Source: Akkermansiaceae bacterium UBA7890
Lineage (GTDB): Bacteria > Verrucomicrobiota > Verrucomicrobiia > Verrucomicrobiales > Akkermansiaceae
Length of the DNA stretch: 64,000 nucleotides
Assembly (NCBI GenBank): GCA_002501065.1
Contig: DLRK01000196.1
Span: forward strand, 138,971-202,970
Direction of reading: 5' to 3'
The translations under genes and the position numbers were made by a program. Shown in pieces: positions 35,301 through 43,751 of the stretch; within the stretch, counting starts at the first letter, position 1; every line of letters starts with the position of its first letter. The notes beneath the pieces are model-generated. The model was given only the letters and a program-made list of their open reading frames with translations, had not been told where the DNA came from and searched no databases.

Positions 35301-36909
35301 GCCGACCGATGTTGAGCTTGGCGCCGATGGAGCCCTCTACTTCCTGGACTGGCACAATGCCATCATCGGGCACATGCAGCACAACCTGCGTGATCCGAGC
35401 CGCGATCATGCCCACGGGCGGATCTACCGCGTTACCGCAAAAGGGCGGCCGTTGTTGAAGCCGGTGCAGATGAGCAGGAAGTCGATTTCGGAGTTGCTCG
35501 AGTTGCTCGAGTCGCCCGAGGACGCGGTGCGCTATCGGGCCCGCATTGAACTCAGTGGACGGGACAGCAGCGAGGTTCTGGCCGCGGCACGGAAGTGGAT
35601 CAGTCGATTTGATGCAGGTGACTTAGCGGATGCCCGTCCGCTCACTGAAGCGCTCTGGCTGCACGAGCAGCACAACGCGGTGAACGAACCATTGCTGACG
35701 AAAGTCCTCCGCTCGTCCAGCGGGCCGGCCCGCGCGGCGGCCACCCGCACCCTGGGGCACTGGGGAAGGAGAGTGAAAGAGGGCGCCAGGCTCCTGCAGG
35801 AGAGAGCCCGGGATCCCGAACCTCTGGTGCGGGCCGAGGCGCTGGTGGCGGCCGCGGCATTCGAGGGCCTGGATGCAGCCGAAGTGGTCTTCCGCGCGGT
35901 GCAGTGTCCCACCGATGCCCAGATCGAGTACAACCTCGCGCAGACGCGACGCGTGATCGATCCCTACTGGCAGAAGGCGCTCGGGGAGGGCCGGACCCTG
36001 TCGCGGGCAGGCCAGGCCTTCGTGAGGGGGATGAAGCGCGGATCGAGGGAAGGGGTTGTGGGTGCGGGATCGCAGGACAGCGCCACGAACCTCCTCCATG
36101 TTTATCATGAGACCGCCTTTACGAAGGCCGGTGAAGCGACCGGGATCAGGTATTTCACCAAGTCCCCTCCGGGGAAGGAGTTCAGCGTCTATCATCTGCG
36201 TCCGGAGAAGAGTGGGAGCTACAAGGTCGTGCATGCCGGGATGTTCAAGTCGGATGCCAAGACCGGGATGAAGAGCGTGTCCTTTGCCCGACCATGGCAG
36301 ATGATGGCCGGCGATGTGCTCGCCCACTCCGGCAACGGGGGGCCGACCTATCGGAGTGCTCCGGATGCCTGGGGGGATACCCTCTATCACCCGGTGAAAA
36401 GTCTTCCGGTGGTGGGGCAGAGTTTTCGACCTGGCCAGCAGCAGGTTCTTCCGCAGAAGCGGCAGTATTCCATGCAGCCCATCATGAGTGGATCCTCGGG
36501 GGAGCAGCCGGATCCGGTGCCCGCGGAGGCGGATGCCGACGTGATCATCAGGACCATTCCCGAGATGATGAGATACGATTTGAAGGAGTTCACGGTGAAG
36601 GCCGGGAAGAAGGTGAAGCTCCTCCTCATCAATCCCGACAACATGCCGCACAACGTCGTTATCGCCGAGCCCGGAACGATGGAGCAGGTCGGACTCCTTG
36701 CCGACAAGATGGCGGTGGACCCGCAGGCGGCGAAACGGCACTACGTGCCGAATTCTTCCATGGTTCTCTTTGCGACCACGATGGTCGACGATCACTCGCA
36801 GGCCACCCTCGATTTTATCGCTCCCGGCGAGCCCGGAGACTATCCCTTCCTCTGCACCTTTCCCGGCCACTGGCGCCTGATGCAGGGCGTGATGAAGGTC
36901 GTTCCTTGA
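32389..36909 (+). CDS. Giant exported ThuA / SGNH hydrolase / PVC dehydrogenase / HEAT / cupredoxin protein
   Basis: The protein has 1506 residues from a GTG overlapping the previous stop (GTGA); ATG 32416 is the alternative. Domains by eye: signal peptide to about 27; ThuA-like at 40-295 (HIVLVSGDEEYRSEEALPML, VIGIRPSVVAFR); SGNH/GDSL hydrolase at 340-560 (RICYIGNTLADRM, FGYNESF, INGIHLDGKGN); PVC-type membrane-bound dehydrogenase propeller at 680-1030 (VDTDGRMWVAAWHTYPHWDP, LKDTDGDDRADL); HEAT region at 1050-1180; and a type 1 copper domain at the C-terminus. The copper ligands are H1421 (MPHNVV), C1489, H1494 and M1498 (FLCTFPGHWRLM). Many related PVC proteins end in a heme c domain, and here copper appears to take that place. 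It probably transfers electrons during carbohydrate oxidation; this is inferred. Confidence 0.85.
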   Translation: MISLKTDFGMYLQILLFWLLSLAVWGSQGIVFEGHSGIGKGKHIVLVSGDEEYRSEEALPMLGEILSRRYGFKCTVLFAINRETGEIDPNTVDNIPGLSALESANLMIVFTRFRDLPDEQMAYVDAYLQSGKPVIGIRPSVVAFRTRKGSRFFRYSSSNGGGDFAGGFGRQVLGATWISHHGRHGAESTRGIPVDAMADHPILRGVDTMWGRTDVYTVRTPIPHGGKVLVMGQCLEGMTPSSPPSAKPQMPLAWIKRFPSTNGDARVFMTTMGDAQDFRDTGFRRMVVNACLWGVGLEDQIPAKSMVDFVGAYDPLPFGFNGFKKGLFPRHYAGGDKPKKEGAPSDEALLGDLFRKGDRICYIGNTLADRMQHFGWVETLFQARYPDKQLVFRNLGFAADELTVRPRSMNFGDPDVHLMHSEADLVFAFFGYNESFGGEAGLLEFRKNLTEFVDHTLARKYNGTSAPRLVLFSPIAHENLRDPDLPDGTENNRRLALYTETMREVAREKKVVFVDLFAPTKALFAKSDEQLTINGIHLDGKGNRQLAEIIDGALNGRSGRYDEKKLERIREAVLNKNLRWFNRYRATDGYSTYGQRAYLTFVNGQSNKDVMDREMLILDAMTANRDRRIWAAAQGRELAVDDSNLPKPIPVKTNLGGGSRSSSAVKEGSLNYLGGKEAIDRMTVAKGMEVGLFASEEQYPELVNPVQMAVDTDGRMWVAAWHTYPHWDPNKELNDKLLIFPDEDGDGVADRCIVFADKLHNPTGFEFWNGGVLVACAPEILFLKDTDGDDRADLTIRLLDGIDSADTHCGANSFVYGPDGYIYFSEGIFHFTNVETPWGKPLRTKGPMLYRFNPRTYEIHEQFKISPNPHGVVIDDWGRLFATDGTSGRGYYVGYPGAGTPHELYRKRVRPVAGFGRISGSHFPEENRGNLLICNTIGVLGILQHKVVVEGADIRSEEIEPIVVSTDGNFRPTDVELGADGALYFLDWHNAIIGHMQHNLRDPSRDHAHGRIYRVTAKGRPLLKPVQMSRKSISELLELLESPEDAVRYRARIELSGRDSSEVLAAARKWISRFDAGDLADARPLTEALWLHEQHNAVNEPLLTKVLRSSSGPARAAATRTLGHWGRRVKEGARLLQERARDPEPLVRAEALVAAAAFEGLDAAEVVFRAVQCPTDAQIEYNLAQTRRVIDPYWQKALGEGRTLSRAGQAFVRGMKRGSREGVVGAGSQDSATNLLHVYHETAFTKAGEATGIRYFTKSPPGKEFSVYHLRPEKSGSYKVVHAGMFKSDAKTGMKSVSFARPWQMMAGDVLAHSGNGGPTYRSAPDAWGDTLYHPVKSLPVVGQSFRPGQQQVLPQKRQYSMQPIMSGSSGEQPDPVPAEADADVIIRTIPEMMRYDLKEFTVKAGKKVKLLLINPDNMPHNVVIAEPGTMEQVGLLADKMAVDPQAAKRHYVPNSSMVLFATTMVDDHSQATLDFIAPGEPGDYPFLCTFPGHWRLMQGVMKVVP

Positions 36910-36959
36910 GGACGAATGCCATGCCAAGGAACTCTGATGGGAGGATCACGCGCCAACCG

Positions 36960-36978
36960 GGGCGGACGAGCTCCGCCC
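36960..36978. terminator. Possible hairpin terminator or attenuator
   Basis: 7-base arms GGGCGGA (36960-36966) and TCCGCCC (36972-36978) with a 5-base loop, followed by only two Ts. It lies between the giant dehydrogenase gene and the next gene in the same direction. The short T-run makes this a weak call. Confidence 0.3.
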
Positions 36979-37025
36979 TTGCCGTTCGACGGGATCCATG
37001 GTGCGGTGCCTGGAGGAAAGGAGTT

Positions 37026-37934
37026 GTGAAGAGGAGCATGAGAACGGTAGTGGCGGCAGGGACCGCAGGTATTCGGCCCGGTGTTGCCGTCTTCTGCTTC
37101 CTGATGTGGATTTCTGCAGGTCTTGCTGGCGCGGAGAAGGAGAGAAGGGCGAACCTCTTCTTCGCTTTCGACAACGGTGTCGGACGTGGCAAGTGGATGC
37201 CGCAGGAGCAGGCGCGAACCCTCAAGGAGCTTGGTTACGACGGGATCGGATACACCGGCACGAAGAATCTCCTCGAACGGTTCAAGGCCTGCGATTCGCA
37301 AGGCCTGAGAGTGTTCAGTCTGTATCTGCCCTGCCATCCCGGGAATGAAGTTCCCTTCTCACCGCAGCTCGCAGAGGCCGTGAAACAGCTCGAAGGAACG
37401 GGAACGATGCTCTGGTTGACAGTGCAGGGAAGGAGCAGCGACATGGAAGCGGTGCGGGTGATCCGGGAAATCTCTGACATTGCCGGCAGGCATGGCATCA
37501 AGGTTGCGCTCTACCCGCATCATGGATTTTATGTTGCTACGGCAAGGGACGCGGTGCGACTTGTGAAGCAGGTCGGTCGCCCCAACGTGGGTGTTTCCAT
37601 CAACCTCTGCCACGAGCTGCGGGCTGGCAACGTGGACAGGCTGGGCGAAATCATCGAGGAGGCGGCGCCCCATCTGTTCCTGGTTTCGATCAACGGTGCG
37701 GATCGGGAAGGGGGATGGGACAAGCTGATCAGGACGCTGGACCAGGGTGAGTTCGACGTCCCGGGGTTTCTACGGAAGCTGGCGGCAGTGGGTTACACGG
37801 GGCCCGTCGGTCTGCAATGCTACAACCTCAAGGGTGACCAGCGGGAGAATCTGGAGATCTCGATGAAGGCGTGGAGAAACCATCTCTCGAGTGATGACAG
37901 GTCCCGCGGGCAGCTTCAGGTGCCGGAAAAATGA
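37026..37934 (+). CDS. Exported sugar isomerase/epimerase-like TIM barrel
   Basis: The start is placed at GTG 37026, 9 bases after GGAGG (37012-37016). The ATG at 37038 is the alternative but is only one base after GAGGAG. The protein has 302 residues with a signal peptide (PGVAVFCFLMWISAGLAGA). Xylose-isomerase-like barrel segments are ARTLKELGYDGIGYTGTKNL, HGIKVALYPHHGFYVATARD, NVGVSINLCHELRAGN and LFLVSINGADREGGWDKLIR. The histidine and acidic residues are consistent with a metal-dependent isomerase fold. It follows the giant dehydrogenase in the HzsA-like 6 operon. Substrate unknown. Confidence 0.82.
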   Translation: MKRSMRTVVAAGTAGIRPGVAVFCFLMWISAGLAGAEKERRANLFFAFDNGVGRGKWMPQEQARTLKELGYDGIGYTGTKNLLERFKACDSQGLRVFSLYLPCHPGNEVPFSPQLAEAVKQLEGTGTMLWLTVQGRSSDMEAVRVIREISDIAGRHGIKVALYPHHGFYVATARDAVRLVKQVGRPNVGVSINLCHELRAGNVDRLGEIIEEAAPHLFLVSINGADREGGWDKLIRTLDQGEFDVPGFLRKLAAVGYTGPVGLQCYNLKGDQRENLEISMKAWRNHLSSDDRSRGQLQVPEK

Positions 37935-37979
37935 CAGGCCGACACTTGTGATTTCCCTGTGTGTCTGGAACATGCACGG

Positions 37980-39227
37980 ATGCGCCTTGGATCGATGATC
38001 GCTCTTCTTGCCGCGGCCACTGCAATTCCCGCCGGTGCTGCACCCGCCCCGTTTTCCCTGGAGATCAGTCAGCTGACTTCCGGTGAGAAACACCACTTCT
38101 TCGGCTATATCGGTCAGTGCCGGACCATTCCCTGGAATGAGAGTGGACGTTATGTGCTCGGGTTGGAGATCGATGCCATCGATCGCATGCCGAAACCCGG
38201 GGAGGCCGCTCTCATCGTCCTGATCGATACCAGGCAGAACAACCAGATCATTCCCATCGAGAAAACCCGCGCCTGGAATCCGCAGCAGGGGACCATGTTC
38301 TACTGGAATCCGCTCGCAGCCGGGACGCAGTTCTTCTTCAACGACCGTGATGAGGAGACCGGAAAGATCTTCACGGTTCTCTATGATATCGGGAAGAGGG
38401 AACGGATCCGGGAGTATAGATTCGACGACACCCCTGTTGCTAACGGCGGGGTGGCCCAGAAGGGAGGAGCCTTCCTTGCCCTCAACTACGGGCGCATGGC
38501 GAGGCTGCGGCCCGTCACGGGTTATCCTGGTGTGGCCGACTGGTCGCAGGCCGGGGACCCCGCCCCCGCCAACGACGGCATCTTCGTGGTTGATACCCGG
38601 ACCGGCGCCAGGCGGCTCCTGGTCTCTTTTCGCCAGCTGGCCGACAAACTGAAGGAGGCTGATTCCAGGACGCCCGATCTCCCCCTTTTCATCAATCACA
38701 GCCTTTGGAATCGTGATGGCAATCGGGTTTACTTCTTCGCACGGGGCGGATGGAATCGGCGTGGGTCACGAATCAATGTTCCGTTTTCCATCCACAGCGA
38801 CGGCACGAATCTGACCTGCCACTCACAACATATCGGCGGCCATCCCGAGTGGGCGGAGGGATCCCTCGTCATCGGACGATCCGGTCCGGATCAGATCCTT
38901 TACGACATTGATACCCGGAAGGTCGCCGGCAAGCTGGGCACGCCGAAGATCTTCCCCAATCCGGAGGGTGATGTCTCGCTCTCTTCTGATGGAAAGTGGT
39001 TCGTAAACGGATACAAGACCGGCACCAGTAACCACTACGTCGTCTACCGCCGTAGCGACGGCGCCTCGGTCCGGAGTGAAGGCTTCGACAAGGGGAGATA
39101 CTCCGGCGACATCCGTATTGATCCCGCTCCGCGATGGAACCGCACCAACGACGCCATCCTCGTCCCGGGCCTTGCGGACAACGGAACCCGGCAGATGTTC
39201 GTGATCCGGATACGTTCGAACGAGTGA
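37980..39227 (+). CDS. Exported PD40/TolB-like beta-propeller protein
   Basis: The ATG at 37980 precedes a signal peptide (MRLGSMIALLAAATAIPAGA); a GTG at 37959 is possible. The protein has 415 residues with propeller blades such as KHHFFGYIGQCRTIPWNESG, QQGTMFYWNPLAAGTQFFFN, NHSLWNRDGNRVYFFARGGW, NVPFSIHSDGTNLTCHSQHI and VSLSSDGKWFVNGYKTG. The pattern resembles oligogalacturonate-lyase-like propellers, but no catalytic set could be confirmed. There are no heme motifs. It is the last gene of the HzsA-like 6 operon and converges with the ThuA gene, with only 4 bases between their stops. Confidence 0.78.
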   Translation: MRLGSMIALLAAATAIPAGAAPAPFSLEISQLTSGEKHHFFGYIGQCRTIPWNESGRYVLGLEIDAIDRMPKPGEAALIVLIDTRQNNQIIPIEKTRAWNPQQGTMFYWNPLAAGTQFFFNDRDEETGKIFTVLYDIGKRERIREYRFDDTPVANGGVAQKGGAFLALNYGRMARLRPVTGYPGVADWSQAGDPAPANDGIFVVDTRTGARRLLVSFRQLADKLKEADSRTPDLPLFINHSLWNRDGNRVYFFARGGWNRRGSRINVPFSIHSDGTNLTCHSQHIGGHPEWAEGSLVIGRSGPDQILYDIDTRKVAGKLGTPKIFPNPEGDVSLSSDGKWFVNGYKTGTSNHYVVYRRSDGASVRSEGFDKGRYSGDIRIDPAPRWNRTNDAILVPGLADNGTRQMFVIRIRSNE

Positions 39228-39231
39228 CCCT

Positions 39232-40143
39232 CTACCTGGCTGGAATTGATTCTGTTGTCGCGGTGAGATCACCGAGCGCGAACTGGATGCCGTCGAGGTA
39301 GTGCTGCAGGACGGTCGGGTTCCAGAAGATGTCATGCTGGTGCCCAAGGGCGGAGTAGAAGACCCGGCCCTTGCCGTAATTCTTGATCCAGCTCAGGGCA
39401 AAATCGCGATCCGTGCGGCGGATGCCCTTGATCTTCGCCAGGTCCATCCCGGTGGTGTCGAGACTGAAGAGGACCCGCAGCTGTTTGCGGTCGAATTCCT
39501 TGAACTGGTAGATCTCGTCCGTGACGGTGAAACGGTCGGACGGGAAGGCGTGGCAAAGGCAGTGCTCGGGATCCTCGATTTTCAGGGTAACGGTCGAGCC
39601 TGCATTCCACGGATGGCTTTCGAAGCGGGCCCCGACGATGGCGCCGTACTCCGGCCACTTCCGGAAGCTGGCAATGCCGGCGTGAATGACCATGAGCCCC
39701 TTTCCATCCGAGAGGAATCCGCGGAGGCTCTTCTTCAGGAGGGTGTCGCGTGCATTGGCCTTCTCCTGCCCGGCGGGTGGGAGCTTGGAGAAGTTCTCGG
39801 GAAGGAAGATCTCGTTGTTGGTGTTGTTGAAGACGACCGCATCGAACTTCGCGAGACGATCGGGTTCGAAGAAGGAATCGTCGTTGGTGATTGTGGCGTC
39901 GAAGGCCTTCGTCTTCTCACCCATCATCCTGATGGCGGCTTCTCCATAGGGAATGGCAGTGTGCCAGTATCCCCAGGCGCGGGAGAAGACCAGGAGTTTG
40001 CGGGGTTTGTGGGGCTTTGCGGAGGCTTTTGATGGGACTGCGGCTTTGATCCTTGCGAGCTCATCCGGAGTGGGGGCGGCACTGAGTCCCGCTACGGCGA
40101 TCAGAAGCAGGACGGAAGTAAGAGAGGAGAGGATGAGTTTCAT
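39232..40143 (-). CDS. Exported ThuA-domain protein
   Basis: The start is the ATG at 40143, which overlaps the stop of the upstream propeller-PmoA gene (ATGA) and begins a signal peptide (MKLILSSLTSVLLLIAVAGL). The protein has 303 residues. The ThuA fold (class I glutamine-amidotransferase-like) shows RKLLVFSRAWGYWHTAIPYG, FDAVVFNNTNNEIFLPENFS, GKGLMVIHAGIASFRKWPEY, DEIYQFKEFDRKQLRVLFSL, FALSWIKNYGKGRVFYSALG and a C-terminal HQHDIFWNP. ThuA proteins are linked to trehalose or other sugar use, without a defined reaction. Last gene of the 45025-39232 operon. Confidence 0.88.
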   Translation of the reverse strand: MKLILSSLTSVLLLIAVAGLSAAPTPDELARIKAAVPSKASAKPHKPRKLLVFSRAWGYWHTAIPYGEAAIRMMGEKTKAFDATITNDDSFFEPDRLAKFDAVVFNNTNNEIFLPENFSKLPPAGQEKANARDTLLKKSLRGFLSDGKGLMVIHAGIASFRKWPEYGAIVGARFESHPWNAGSTVTLKIEDPEHCLCHAFPSDRFTVTDEIYQFKEFDRKQLRVLFSLDTTGMDLAKIKGIRRTDRDFALSWIKNYGKGRVFYSALGHQHDIFWNPTVLQHYLDGIQFALGDLTATTESIPAR

Positions 40144-42647
40144 TTCGATCGATTCTGGTTGGCGTAATGCCGGAACTGTCCGGCGATGTTCGCGCTTCCG
40201 GCGTCGCCCCGATGCAGGACGATCCGATAGCGCAGGATGAGAGGCTTGGTGGTGGGCAGAACGACGGGCTGCCGTCCCGGAAACACGGGATTCTGACAAC
40301 TTCTGCTTCGTCGAATCGTCCAGCCCTGGGGGAAGCCGGGGAGAGAGGGATGGCAGAGGATGGCAAGGCCGGAAGTTTCGCCCCGTCCGCCGAAGTCGGC
40401 GCTGAAATCGACCCATGGCTGAGGCGATGAGGGATTCCTGGTATCCACGGTCACGGGGCCCTCCGGACCGATGATCTGCAGCTCCGGCGGCAAGGGGATA
40501 CGAACCGAGAATCCGCCATAACCTTTCGTGTTCTCGGAACCGCCGAGACGCACGTTCTCTTCAAGGGCACGCAGTTGGATCTTGAAGTCGATCAGGCGAG
40601 TCGTCTCTGTGGATGAGTGAACGCGGATCGTGGCGTGCTCCTCCACGATCGGTTTCTGGTTGCCATCCTCATCGACCCAGAGCGGCGACTTCCAGTGGAC
40701 CATCGCCTCGATCGCAGACGAGGTTTCATCACTCTCGATGTCGACATCGCGCACGTCCCAGATGAGATCCTTCTGTTCCCACGGAACTCCGATGCGTTTT
40801 TCACCGATCCAGAGCTGCATCCACGACCAGAAAACGCCCCGATGGTGACGATGATCAGCGGGCATGTCGTCGGTCATGCCCACCCCGTCGAGATCGTAGA
40901 GAGGGTGAATGTAGTGGCCGCGTCTGTAGCTTCCGTCCGGCTGTGAAAGCGGATCCCTGTTGTAGACGAGGATCTCTTTCCCGTCTTCCGAAAACCGGAA
41001 TCCACCCCTGGTGCGGTGAATCTTGACCTTGGAAGGAGTGTTGATCGCGGGGAATTCCTGCGGACCGCCGATCGACTGCACCCCACCTCCTGGAACGGAG
41101 GGGACGGTGCGCCTCGGGGGTGGCGTCTTCTGTGGTTCGGGAGGTGGGGGAGAGTTCCTGTGGAGGCGATTCAGGGTGTAGACCATCCACGGATTGACCA
41201 GGGCATGGCCATCCTTGCTGGTGAGATCCTTGATCCGGAGGTCATAGAGTCGCCATGGTTTCAGCTTGTCGAGGGTGAGGGATACGGTCCGCTGGTCGCT
41301 GGAGACGTGGGCTGAAACCACGCGTTCAGGAGTCTGCCCGTACTTCTTCGAGCCATATTTCTCGTGGTAGTTGTAGAGATAGCTCTGGAGTGCGTAAGTG
41401 GATGGATCAGCGGCAGTTTCCATGTGAACGGGACGGGTAAAGGTGAGCTCGAATCCGGAGCTGGTGAGTTTCATCGAATGCACTTCCATGGGCGTCACGC
41501 CGTTCCACTTCAAACACTTCAGACCACTTGCGCCTACCCACGCCTTGTGTCTGGTCCCTCCAATCCAGAGGCTTCCATCATCGGGGTGGAAGGCGAGTCT
41601 GTTGTTCCCGAGGCTCAGGCCGGCCTTGTCGAAGAATGGAATGCAGGCGCCCTGAAGCTGTCCATCCACCTTCTCGAGCATGATCCGAATCAGCCGCGGG
41701 AAATTCATGGCCCCGATGAACATTTGTCCTGCAAAGGGGCCGAAGCGGCCGCCAGTGGTATCGCACAATGGCTGGGAAGGGGAATTCGCCATCTCGCCGT
41801 GGGGAAAGACGATTGCCGGGCGTGAGCGCAGGCGATCCAGTTCCGCGACCGGGACTTCGAAGGGATGTCGATTGAAGCCGGCTCGCCACACGAGGCTGTG
41901 TGGGTGTCCGTAAAATCCGCCCCGGCGAATGTGATAAAGGGCACTGGAACCGACGAAGTCACCCTGGTTGTCAGGCACAAGGAGATTTCCATCCAGATCG
42001 AATCCAAGTCCGTTCGGTTCGCGAAAGCCGTTGGCCCACGGAATGGTCCTGCCGTCCGAAGTGAGCTTCATGATCCAGCCACGGTAGGGCACACAGGAGT
42101 TCATCCGCCCGTCGTGACCGGTACGGCTGTAGAGGCCCCGGACTTCGTTGGTGAGGAGCCGACCGAAGGCGGATCCCGTTCCGAGACTGAAGTAGAGATT
42201 GCCGTCGTCGTCCCGGACTGGACCGAAGTTGAACTCGGCGTAGTTGCCCGAGATGCCGAAATCGTCCGAGAGGGTCCGGAAGTGGTCGGCTGCACCGTCT
42301 CCGTTCCGGTCGGTGAGCAAAGTGATCTCCGGCCGTTGTGCCACGACGATCTCGGTATCACTTATCGGCAGAAGTCCCAGGGGTGTGTGCAGCCCTTCGG
42401 CGAAGAGGCGCCATTTCCCGGTCACCGGATGGTAAGTGTAGACCTTGCTGAGGGAGAGACAGCAGGCCAGTCGGCCGTCGGGAAGAAAGGCCACCGCATC
42501 GACGCTGGACTCGCCGTCCGGAAGGGGGATGGACTGCAGTTCGTAGTAGTTGTTGATCAGGGTCGCGGACTCCTTGTCTTCACCGTGAGCAGGCGGACAT
42601 GCGAGAAGAGCGGCGAAGAGAAAGACGATAATGGATCTGGGGGGCAT
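40140..42647 (-). CDS. Exported dehydrogenase-type propeller fused to a PmoA-family domain
   Basis: This 835-residue protein has a signal peptide (SIIVFLFAALLACPPAHG). A soluble glucose dehydrogenase-like propeller spans about 40-390 (VAFLPDGRLACCLSLSKVYT, EITLLTDRNGDGAADHFRTL, FREPNGLGFDLDGNLLVPDN). A beta-sandwich linker lies at about 395-520. A C-terminal PmoA-family (DUF6807/PF14100-like) domain lies at about 550-825, with ADHRHHRGVFWSWMQLW and NTKGYGGFSVRIPLPPEL. Despite its name, that domain is not a methane monooxygenase subunit. There is no heme motif. The upstream gene encodes a cupredoxin, a possible electron acceptor for the propeller; this is inferred. It is translationally coupled to the ThuA gene. 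Confidence 0.87.
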   Translation of the reverse strand: MPPRSIIVFLFAALLACPPAHGEDKESATLINNYYELQSIPLPDGESSVDAVAFLPDGRLACCLSLSKVYTYHPVTGKWRLFAEGLHTPLGLLPISDTEIVVAQRPEITLLTDRNGDGAADHFRTLSDDFGISGNYAEFNFGPVRDDDGNLYFSLGTGSAFGRLLTNEVRGLYSRTGHDGRMNSCVPYRGWIMKLTSDGRTIPWANGFREPNGLGFDLDGNLLVPDNQGDFVGSSALYHIRRGGFYGHPHSLVWRAGFNRHPFEVPVAELDRLRSRPAIVFPHGEMANSPSQPLCDTTGGRFGPFAGQMFIGAMNFPRLIRIMLEKVDGQLQGACIPFFDKAGLSLGNNRLAFHPDDGSLWIGGTRHKAWVGASGLKCLKWNGVTPMEVHSMKLTSSGFELTFTRPVHMETAADPSTYALQSYLYNYHEKYGSKKYGQTPERVVSAHVSSDQRTVSLTLDKLKPWRLYDLRIKDLTSKDGHALVNPWMVYTLNRLHRNSPPPPEPQKTPPPRRTVPSVPGGGVQSIGGPQEFPAINTPSKVKIHRTRGGFRFSEDGKEILVYNRDPLSQPDGSYRRGHYIHPLYDLDGVGMTDDMPADHRHHRGVFWSWMQLWIGEKRIGVPWEQKDLIWDVRDVDIESDETSSAIEAMVHWKSPLWVDEDGNQKPIVEEHATIRVHSSTETTRLIDFKIQLRALEENVRLGGSENTKGYGGFSVRIPLPPELQIIGPEGPVTVDTRNPSSPQPWVDFSADFGGRGETSGLAILCHPSLPGFPQGWTIRRSRSCQNPVFPGRQPVVLPTTKPLILRYRIVLHRGDAGSANIAGQFRHYANQNRSK

Positions 42648-42671
42648 GGGACTCGCGATTACGGATGGTGG

Positions 42672-43751
42672 TCATTTCCCGGCTGCCTCCGGGGAAGAGA
42701 TGGTGAGGTAAAACTCCCGAGCGTCGTCGCCGCGGAAGACAAGGTAGTCGCCCTTCCGTTGGCCGTTGGAATGGATTTGGTCCACCTGTTCGGGATCGAT
42801 GGAAAACCAGATCAGGTTACCGGAAGCTGACGTCGTCCGGAACCGTCGCAGCAGTCGATCATCGCGGACTTCGATTCGCTCCTTCACCAGGATGCCGTCC
42901 ATTTCGTATTCGAATTCCGGTATGCCTGAATCGTCCAGGGCGTAGCCGAGAAAGCGGATTTCAGACGGCTTCCGTGGTTTTGCACCTCCGATCCGCAACG
43001 GGAACGCGTTGCTTTCCCGGTAATAGACCTCACCCACCAGTTTGCCTGGTTGGCGATAAACCGGTTCCACGAAGCCTCCTTTCCAGGCGTAGCGGAAGGA
43101 GCAGGCGCCGGCGTCCCAGCAGTAAGAATGCCCCTCCGGCAAGTGCACCGCGATGGAGGCCGGACCGGAATCAGGCATGAAAATACGTTTCAGTATCGCC
43201 CGGTCGCTTCCCGTCAGGAGAGTTGTTTCGGCGCTTGATGGATCGGTGTTCGCGACGGATGGCTTCGGATCATTGGTGACATGCATGGAACCGTGCATGA
43301 CGAACCCGTGGCCGGGATAGGTGCAGACGAAGGAATACTCGGCGAGAGTGGCCGGAGCGGTGAACCGCAGCGTGAAGGATTCTCCCGAGGCGACCACCTT
43401 GGTGGCCCAGAGCACATTTGTGGAGCTCGGAACAAAGTGAACCTCCGGCGCCCTGGATCCCAGAGCCAGGGCGGCATTGACCACGGTGTTTCTGGTCCCG
43501 GGTTTCACGATTACGAGGTTGTGCAGCATTGTGTCACTGTTGGAAAAGATCAGCTCCACCTCTGCCCCCGGTTTGATGTCGAAACGCTTGAGATCATAGC
43601 GCAAGCCCGGGAGGGTGCCGATCCGGATGGTGGTCCTGGTGTCGGCGGCTTCGAGATCATGAACCACAGAGGCCGGAAGGAGGAGGACTCCCAGGAAGGA
43701 GAGAAGCCTGTATCCCCGGTGCTTGAGTGGAAAGGCAGGGAGTGTGCTCAT
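42672..43751 (-). CDS. Exported cupredoxin (type 1 copper) with a C-terminal domain of unknown function
   Basis: The ATG at 43751 overlaps the stop of the enolase-family gene (ATGA). The protein has 359 residues with a signal peptide near 15-36. An azurin/plastocyanin-like domain spans about 40-160, with copper ligands H77 (TMLHNLVIV), C143, H148 and M152 (FVCTYPGHGFVM). The C-terminal half (about 175-355) has FMPDSGPASIAVHLPEGHSY, WDAGACSFRYAWKGGFVEPV and FLGYALDDSGIPEFEYEMDG. That is a domain often found beside PVC propellers, but I cannot name it. The copper site resembles the one at the end of the 1506-residue protein. A periplasmic electron-carrier role is likely. Confidence 0.87.
   Translation of the reverse strand: MSTLPAFPLKHRGYRLLSFLGVLLLPASVVHDLEAADTRTTIRIGTLPGLRYDLKRFDIKPGAEVELIFSNSDTMLHNLVIVKPGTRNTVVNAALALGSRAPEVHFVPSSTNVLWATKVVASGESFTLRFTAPATLAEYSFVCTYPGHGFVMHGSMHVTNDPKPSVANTDPSSAETTLLTGSDRAILKRIFMPDSGPASIAVHLPEGHSYCWDAGACSFRYAWKGGFVEPVYRQPGKLVGEVYYRESNAFPLRIGGAKPRKPSEIRFLGYALDDSGIPEFEYEMDGILVKERIEVRDDRLLRRFRTTSASGNLIWFSIDPEQVDQIHSNGQRKGDYLVFRGDDAREFYLTISSPEAAGK

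Noticed and set aside
40140..42647. Particulate methane monooxygenase subunit suggested by the PmoA name
   Set aside because: The C-terminal domain is the PmoA-family/DUF6807 beta-sandwich of exported sugar-related proteins. It is not a membrane subunit and has no pmoB or pmoC neighbour.
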